Assembly: GCA_046566065.1 (NCBI GenBank)
Contig: JBKHXK010000002.1
Span: 62,001-126,000, forward strand
DNA length: 64,000 nt
Source of the DNA: MB1-2 sp046566065
GTDB taxonomy: Bacteria; Actinomycetota; CADDZG01; WHSQ01
Reading direction: 5' to 3'
A program made the position numbers and the translations under genes. Positions 59,718-64,000 of the stretch are shown here, piece by piece. The notes below the pieces were generated by a model. The model saw only the letters and a list, made by a program, of their open reading frames with translations, did no database searches and was not told where the DNA came from. Positions within the stretch are counted from its first letter, which is position 1; every line of letters begins with the position of its first letter.

Positions 59718-60158
59718 TTAAGAAGCAGCGCGAGAGCGAGTGGCAACCGCATGGCTGCGACGGCGCGCCTCTACCCTGCGACGAGCGGCCTCTCGTCTGG
59801 CTATCTCGGAGCGGCTCGGGCGCCTGCCGGGGGTGCGAACCGCAGCGGAACGGCGGGCCCCTCGAGCGACGGGGCGGCGTCCGGGTCGGCGCTGGATCGG
59901 CTTCACGTCGGGAGAGATCTTCTGGAGGCTGCTGAGGAACTTCTCGGAGCTCTCGAGGTGTGAGCGCTCACGCTTCTGTTGCAGCCACAGGGTCCCGATC
60001 CCGACCGCTGCCACGGCGAACATGATGATGAGATAGACCACGCGTTTCCACTCCAAACTGTCGTTGTCTGTTGGGCCGCCCGGCGCCTGTGCTTCCCGCG
60101 TGGCACCCGGCTTCTTTTCGAGGGTAGCAGAGAGCCTCCGCACCCTCGTTCCGAGCAT
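59718..60158 (-). CDS. Small basic single-span membrane protein
   Basis: A 146-residue protein with one transmembrane helix (about 43-60, RVVYLIIMFAVAAVGIGTLWL) and a very basic tail (RRPGRRPVARGARRSAAVRTPGRR and RREAARRRVEARRR; cores quoted). Its small size and position beside mreB suggest a cell-envelope role, but the sequence does not match FtsL or MreD. ATG at 60158. Confidence 0.6.
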   Translation of the reverse strand: MLGTRVRRLSATLEKKPGATREAQAPGGPTDNDSLEWKRVVYLIIMFAVAAVGIGTLWLQQKRERSHLESSEKFLSSLQKISPDVKPIQRRPGRRPVARGARRSAAVRTPGRRPSRSEIARREAARRRVEARRRSHAVATRSRAAS

Positions 60159-60187
60159 TCGCCGCCGGGGAGGGGTTTCCTCCCTTT

Positions 60188-61261
60188 CTATGCCCTGGCG
60201 GAGCGCCGGCGCAGCGTGATCGCCGCCACAGCGGCGCCGATCAGACCGACCGCTCCCGCCCCTGCCTTGAGGTCCCTTCGCTTCACTCTCTTGCGACCCA
60301 GGCGAACCTGATCCTTCGACACCTCGGCCCCCGCGGCGAACGCGTCCCTGTTCGAGTACCTGGGCGTGAAACCCGCCGCGCTGAGCTTGTCGGGAGAGAC
60401 GACCCACGGATGCATGACGTAGTGGAGCATCCCCGCGGGCGCTTCCGCGAGGCCAAGAGACCAGAGACGTTCGACCAGCGCGAACGCGACAGGTTCCGGG
60501 AGATCGACCTTGCGGCGGCCGGAGATCTCCAGCATCTCCTCCACCTCGAGCCAGCCCGGCGCCGCCAGGTTGTAGGGGCCCGGGATCCTCTCGAAGACGG
60601 CGAATGCCAACGCGTCGGCGACATCTTCCTCGTGCACGAACTGGAGCGGGGGCGCGTGCCCCTGAATCCCGAACAGCAGGGGCAGCTCGAGCGAGTGCGA
60701 CCACGCATTGTCGACGTGGGGGCCGAACACGATGGCCGGGCGGAAGACCGTCAGGGCGAGCTTCGGATAGTCGTCCAGCACCTCCCTGATCACGTACTCG
60801 ACCTCGAGCTTGTGGGCGGCGTAGGAGAAATCAAGATTGGCGCGCAGTGGTGCTTCTTCGTCCAGAGGGATCTTGTTGTCGGGATGCGCGCCATACACGA
60901 CGGCCGATGACGTGTACACGACATGTTCGACGGCTGCCTTCGCAGCGCACCTGAAGACGTTCTGGCTGCCGTTCACGTTGACGTCTCGCATCCGGGCCTC
61001 GTCACGGATCGGGTCCATGATGAATGCGAGGTGCACCACGGTGTCGATGCCCTGGAACCGGGTCTCGAGGGCCGCGTCTCGCACGTCGAGCTCGTCGAAG
61101 ACGAACTTCGGGTGAGCGAAGTCCGGTGGACGGACGTCGAACCCGGACACCGAAGCGACCCGTTCGTCGGCGCAGAGCTTCTCGATCAGACGGGACGCAA
61201 GGAAGCCCGAGGCCCCTGTAACGGCCACCGAGAGGGGTTTGGACGTCTTCTTCCGTGCCAT
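60188..61261 (-). CDS. NAD-dependent epimerase/dehydratase family protein
   Basis: A 357-residue extended SDR: VAVTGASGFLASRLIEKL Rossmann motif, VVHLAFIMDP, VVYTSSAVVYGAH, YAAHKLEVE with catalytic YxxxK variant (YAAHK) and VFRPAIVFGP. A C-terminal stretch with LKAGAGAVGLIGAAVAAITLRRRS looks like a membrane anchor. Substrate (nucleotide sugar or steroid/hopanoid) unknown. The start codon at 61261 is preceded by an upstream frame that is antisense to the next gene. Confidence 0.85.
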   Translation of the reverse strand: MARKKTSKPLSVAVTGASGFLASRLIEKLCADERVASVSGFDVRPPDFAHPKFVFDELDVRDAALETRFQGIDTVVHLAFIMDPIRDEARMRDVNVNGSQNVFRCAAKAAVEHVVYTSSAVVYGAHPDNKIPLDEEAPLRANLDFSYAAHKLEVEYVIREVLDDYPKLALTVFRPAIVFGPHVDNAWSHSLELPLLFGIQGHAPPLQFVHEEDVADALAFAVFERIPGPYNLAAPGWLEVEEMLEISGRRKVDLPEPVAFALVERLWSLGLAEAPAGMLHYVMHPWVVSPDKLSAAGFTPRYSNRDAFAAGAEVSKDQVRLGRKRVKRRDLKAGAGAVGLIGAAVAAITLRRRSARA

Positions 61262-61307
61262 CACGGCAGAGTAGCGGCCCGCGCTACCGCGGCGCGACGA
61301 TGGGCCT

Positions 61308-62447
61308 ATGAGCCAGCAACCGTTCGGCGACATCCCCCTTTTCAGAGAGCTGCAGCGGATCCTCGCTTCCGGGGAGGGAGGCCCGATCAATCTCGAGATC
61401 GCGCGGCAGATCGCCGGGACGATCGCGACCCAGGCCCCCGATCCCTCCCCTTCCCCCGAGGCAGGACGGATCCTGGCGGAAGCCGTGCGGGGGGCCGAGG
61501 TACTGCTCTCCGGCTACACGAGGCTGGCTCTCTCCGAGCCGATGCGGAGCCGCACGATGGGCCGCGCGACCTGGGTGCTCGCGGCCCTCGACGGCTGGAA
61601 GTGGCTGCTGGTCGCGCTGGGGAAGCGATTCACCGATGCGTTCTCGGGGGCCGCGGCCGATACCGCCGAGGCGAGCAACCCGCTGGGGCAGATGATGGGC
61701 CAGGTGACGCCCTTGCTGCTGGGGATCCAGAGCGGGACCGTCGTGGGTCATCTCGCCTCCGACGCACTGGCGCGTCACGATCCCCCGATCCCGATGGATG
61801 ATGACGGAACGCTGTTCTTCGTCACTTCGAACCTCGAGTCGCTCGCGAGCGGATACGACCTCGAGATCGAAAGCTTCTACGGATGGATCGCTCTGGGTGA
61901 AGCGGCTAGGCAGATCGTCGTCGATACCACCCCTTGGGCCGCGCGCTACTTCCGCAGTCTGTTGCTCACCCTCGTCGAATCTATCGAGATCGATACGACA
62001 GACATGGAACGCAGACTCATGGATCTGCAGACGGGCGGGTCCGAAGCGCTCACCTCGGGAGCCGGCATCGATCAACTGATCCCCATCGCCGAGACCGAAC
62101 GCTACCGGCGCGCCCTCGCGAACCTGCGCAGCTTCCTCGCCGTGTTCGAGGGATATGCGGAGCACGCGGTGGCCGCCGTGAAGCCGCAACTGCTCGGCGA
62201 CACGGCTCGTATCGACGAGGCCATGGCCCGTCGTCGTGTGACTCCAACCGAGGGCAAGCAGATGCTTGCGAGCGTCCTGGGGATCGAGAGAGATCGCGCC
62301 CTGGAGACCTCCGGTCAGACCTTCTGCGCCGCGGTGGTCGATCGCAAGGGGATAAACGCTCTGAACACGGTGTGGGCCGCGCCCGACAACCTTCCGAACC
62401 TCGAAGAGATCAAGGACCCCTTCATGTGGATGGAACGAGCCCTCTAA
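61308..62447 (+). CDS. DUF2342 (zincin-like) protein with degenerate metal site; stop codon inside IS end
   Basis: A 379-residue member of the actinobacterial DUF2342 family, often described as F420-associated zinc-dependent metalloprotease. LLSGYTRLALSEPMRSRTMGRATW, NPLGQMMGQVTPLLLGIQSGTVVGHLA and FFVTSNLESLA match. However, the HExxH position holds G197-E-A-A-R201 in WIALGEAARQ, and the second motif reads FEGYAEH around residue 281 instead of LEGHGD. So zinc binding is probably lost. The TAA at 62445-62447 is the first three bases of the IS30 left repeat. Confidence 0.87.
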   Translation: MSQQPFGDIPLFRELQRILASGEGGPINLEIARQIAGTIATQAPDPSPSPEAGRILAEAVRGAEVLLSGYTRLALSEPMRSRTMGRATWVLAALDGWKWLLVALGKRFTDAFSGAAADTAEASNPLGQMMGQVTPLLLGIQSGTVVGHLASDALARHDPPIPMDDDGTLFFVTSNLESLASGYDLEIESFYGWIALGEAARQIVVDTTPWAARYFRSLLLTLVESIEIDTTDMERRLMDLQTGGSEALTSGAGIDQLIPIAETERYRRALANLRSFLAVFEGYAEHAVAAVKPQLLGDTARIDEAMARRRVTPTEGKQMLASVLGIERDRALETSGQTFCAAVVDRKGINALNTVWAAPDNLPNLEEIKDPFMWMERAL

Positions 62448-62470
62448 CCGTTCTGGGTTAACTGGAGCAC
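62445..62470 (+). repeat. IS30 left terminal inverted repeat
   Basis: TAACCGTTCTGGGTTAACTG continuing to AGCAC; the right end carries its inverse with 24 of 26 matches. Confidence 0.92.
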
Positions 62471-62561
62471 GTTCCAGCGTGGGCGGCCTCAAGTAATCCA
62501 CGCAACACCTCGGTAAGCGGCCGATGGTTGGACCCATCGGCCAGACAGAGGGAGGTGTGGT

Positions 62562-63710
62562 GTGGCACGACGTTGGCGGAGGCTCCCGCCCGACATCCGA
62601 AGACAAGTCCTGAAGCTCGCAGCGGAGGGACTTACTCAGCAAGAGATCGCACGGCGCGCCGACATATCGCAGCGCTCGGTGTGCTACCTGCTGAAGCCCC
62701 TGGGCGGCGTGATCCGGCCGGGGATCTGGGACCCAGGGACGCGGCACCTGTCTCTACAGGAGCGCATGGACATCAAGATCGGCCTGGAAAAGGATCTGTC
62801 GCTTCGCTGCATCGCCCGTCAGATGAACCGCCAGCCGTCGACGATCAGCCGTGAGGTCGCAGCCAACGGGGGCCGCCAGCGCTACGCCCCGATCTCGGCC
62901 CATCGTCGGGCCGAGCTGCGAGCCCGCCGACCCAAGGCGACCAAGCTCGCTTCCAATCCGCAGCTGCTCGAGCGGGTCAGCACTGATCTGAAGGAGTTGT
63001 GGTCCCCTCAGCAGATCGCCTCACGACTGGCCGCCGAATTCGGCGACGATGTCACCATGCGGATCTCCCACGAGACCATCTACAAGAGCCTCTACGTCCA
63101 GGGCCGGGGCGAGCTGCGGCGTGAGCTCGCCCGCTGCTTACGAACCGGCAGAGCCAGGCGGGTCCCGCAGGGCCGCCTCAGCAGTCGGACCCGTATCCCG
63201 GGCATGATCATGATCAGTGAACGCCCAGCTGAGGCCCAAGATCGGGCGGTGCCCGGTCACTGGGAGGGCGACCTCTTGATGGGCAAGCAGGGCAAGAGCG
63301 CGATCGGGACCCTGGTCGAGCGCTCGACGCGTTTCGTGATGCTGTTCCCGCTCAAAGATGGCAAGACCGCCGAGCACGTGCGCGAGGCCATGACTGCGAC
63401 CATCGAGCAGCTCCCCGAGGCGTTGCGCAGGACGCTGACCTGGGATCAGGGCCGTGAGATGGCAGAGCACGCCCGTTTCACCGTCGACACCGGTGTCCCC
63501 GTCTACTTCTGCGACCCGCACTCACCCTGGCAACGAGGCTCCAACGAGAACACCAATGGGCTCCTTCGCCAATATTTCCCGAAGGGTCTCGATCTTTCGA
63601 CCGTGTCCGATGCGGAGATCCAGAGAGCTGCAGACAGCCTCAACGGACGTCCCCGTGAGACGCTTGGATGGTTGAAGCCGGCAGAGAAGCTCGCCGAGTT
63701 GTTGCAGTGA
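62562..63710 (+). CDS. IS30-family transposase
   Basis: A 382-residue transposase with an N-terminal HTH (KLAAEGLTQQEIARRADISQRS), a second HTH (CIARQMNRQPSTISREV), and a DDE core: HWEGDLLMG, LTWDQGREM, and GSNENTNGLLRQYFPKG with the catalytic Glu; it ends with LNGRPRETLGWLKPAEKL as is usual in IS30. Catalytic residues look complete, so the element may be active. GTG start at 62562 after GGAGG. Confidence 0.96.
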   Translation: MARRWRRLPPDIRRQVLKLAAEGLTQQEIARRADISQRSVCYLLKPLGGVIRPGIWDPGTRHLSLQERMDIKIGLEKDLSLRCIARQMNRQPSTISREVAANGGRQRYAPISAHRRAELRARRPKATKLASNPQLLERVSTDLKELWSPQQIASRLAAEFGDDVTMRISHETIYKSLYVQGRGELRRELARCLRTGRARRVPQGRLSSRTRIPGMIMISERPAEAQDRAVPGHWEGDLLMGKQGKSAIGTLVERSTRFVMLFPLKDGKTAEHVREAMTATIEQLPEALRRTLTWDQGREMAEHARFTVDTGVPVYFCDPHSPWQRGSNENTNGLLRQYFPKGLDLSTVSDAEIQRAADSLNGRPRETLGWLKPAEKLAELLQ

Positions 63711-63725
63711 CCGATTGAGACCGCC

Positions 63726-63751
63726 GTGCTTGAGTTAACCCAGAACGGTTA
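63726..63751 (-). repeat. IS30 right terminal inverted repeat
   Basis: Inverse of the left terminus with two mismatches in 26 bases; ends CAGAACGGTTA at 63751. Confidence 0.92.
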
Positions 63752-63799
63752 AGGGGCCGGGACCCAACGGGGGGCAAGGGATCTGGTGGTCATATCCAT
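63752..63799 (-). pseudogene. 5' stub of a leftward gene cut by the IS
   Basis: 16 codons beginning MDMTTRSLAPRWVPAP at 63799, preceded by a strong AAGGAGGCG ribosome site (63801-63810 on the complement), run directly into the IS30 right repeat and end at a TAA inside it. The remaining gene is not found left of the IS, where the DUF2342 gene lies on the other strand, so a deletion accompanied or followed the insertion. Function unknown. Confidence 0.6.
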
Positions 63800-63877
63800 C
63801 GCCTCCTTCCGTTGGTGAACGCCGCCCGATGCGGCTGACACAGCTAACAGCGCGTCCGGCCCCCGAGTCAAGAGGAC

Positions 63878-64000
63878 TAGCCGGACAGGATCGAGACGCT
63901 CGTCGGGGGCAGGACCAGCACCTCGCCGGACCACTGCGGCTTGTCGCCGGAGGCCATCAGCAACTCCGTCCGGTCGCCGCGCTCGGCCGGCACCTCGGCG
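63878..64000 (-). CDS. C-terminal end of a leftward gene, possibly a glycoside hydrolase 13 enzyme (5' end outside window)
   Basis: About 40 codons ending SGEVLVLPPTSVSILSG before a TAG at 63878-63880. The phrase LPPTSVSIL resembles the last beta strand of GH13 alpha-amylase-like enzymes, and TELLMASGD fits the strand before it. This is a weak assignment from a short fragment. The region 63800-63877 between this stop and the IS-cut stub holds only the stub's ribosome site and no other recognisable element. Confidence 0.4.

Larger units (their letters stand above)
62445..63751 (+). mobile_element. IS30-family insertion sequence, complete
   Basis: 1,307 bases bounded by 26-base inverted repeats (62445-62470 and 63726-63751, 24/26 identical) enclosing one intact transposase. 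No clear 2-3 base target duplication was seen (left flank ends CTC, right flank begins AGG). The DUF2342 stop codon lies in the left repeat, and the right repeat cuts a leftward gene after 16 codons. Confidence 0.93.

Noticed and set aside
1..64000. CRISPR array or prophage
   Set aside because: No regularly spaced repeats and no phage structural genes; the only mobile traces are one IS30 copy and a recombinase remnant.

Overview
The window looks like chromosomal DNA of a high-GC, rod-shaped actinobacterium. The main markers are a BldD homologue with the c-di-GMP signature, a BldC homologue, the SigR/RsrA pair, an RsbW/SigF-type pair, a PdtaS-type kinase, UPF0182, DUF2342, DUF3105 and Ku proteins, and frequent GTG starts. 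Gene order is not that of Streptomyces or Mycobacterium, so a deeper-branching lineage (for example Acidimicrobiia or Thermoleophilia-like, or an environmental genome) is my guess. It cannot be settled from this sequence alone.

Layout. 1-5.4 kb: end of an ABC-2 permease, then two alpha/beta-hydrolase esterases and an ATP-grasp ligase, then glpX. 5.4-14.4 kb: envelope and secreted proteins (BNR-like repeat protein, NlpC/P60 hydrolase, deacetylase-like/L,D-transpeptidase fusion, three tandem secreted paralogues, DUF3105), an AbiEi/DUF559-like gene between direct repeats, and bldD. 14.6-20.9 kb: Ku; an overlapping operon rsbW-like/sigF/class A penicillin-binding protein; pdtaS; metallophosphoesterase; DUF2203. 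21.3-28.4 kb: acyl-CoA metabolism (BKACE, a free biotin carrier, two enoyl-CoA hydratases, acyl-CoA carboxyltransferase), upp, a DUF4349 lipoprotein and bldC. 28.6-33 kb: rsrA/sigR, ddl, a membrane-anchored MurF and a hydrolase in one leftward run. 33-41.5 kb: TolB-like protein, orphan receiver, flavin/F420-type oxidoreductase, cold-shock protein, membrane glycosyltransferase, secreted hydrolase, RAM domain, pyrophosphatase, DUF2510 and membrane proteins.

41.6-48.1 kb holds a gamma-glutamylation catabolic cluster: ethanolamine-type permease, glutamine-synthetase-like ligase, gamma-glutamyl hydrolase, aldehyde dehydrogenase and SDR dehydrogenase, with a divergent class I amidotransferase. It has a dehydrogenase where the putrescine pathway needs an amine oxidase, so ethanolamine or another amino-alcohol is my preferred substrate. 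48.6-50.0 kb is a decayed integrated element (tyrosine recombinase tail, HicA/HicB-like genes) next to an initiator tRNA-Met gene. 50.1-61.3 kb: UPF0182, a receiver/FecR pair, a large membrane histidine kinase, a Lon-type PDZ protease, mreB, a basic membrane protein and a nucleotide-sugar-epimerase-like protein. 61.3-64 kb: a DUF2342 protein that has lost its zinc motif, followed directly by a complete IS30-family element whose terminal repeat supplies that gene's stop codon. The element also cuts off the 5' end of a leftward gene.

Most interesting points: the gamma-glutamylation cluster with a probable frameshift in its hydrolase; the esterase/esterase/ATP-grasp cassette; the deacetylase-like/L,D-transpeptidase fusion with altered active-site motifs; the DUF2342 protein without its HExxH; the three lysine-rich secreted paralogues with a SigF-like promoter; and the repeat-flanked AbiEi/DUF559 gene. 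No stretch longer than 300 bases lacks a gene. I saw no CRISPR array, rRNA gene or replication origin.
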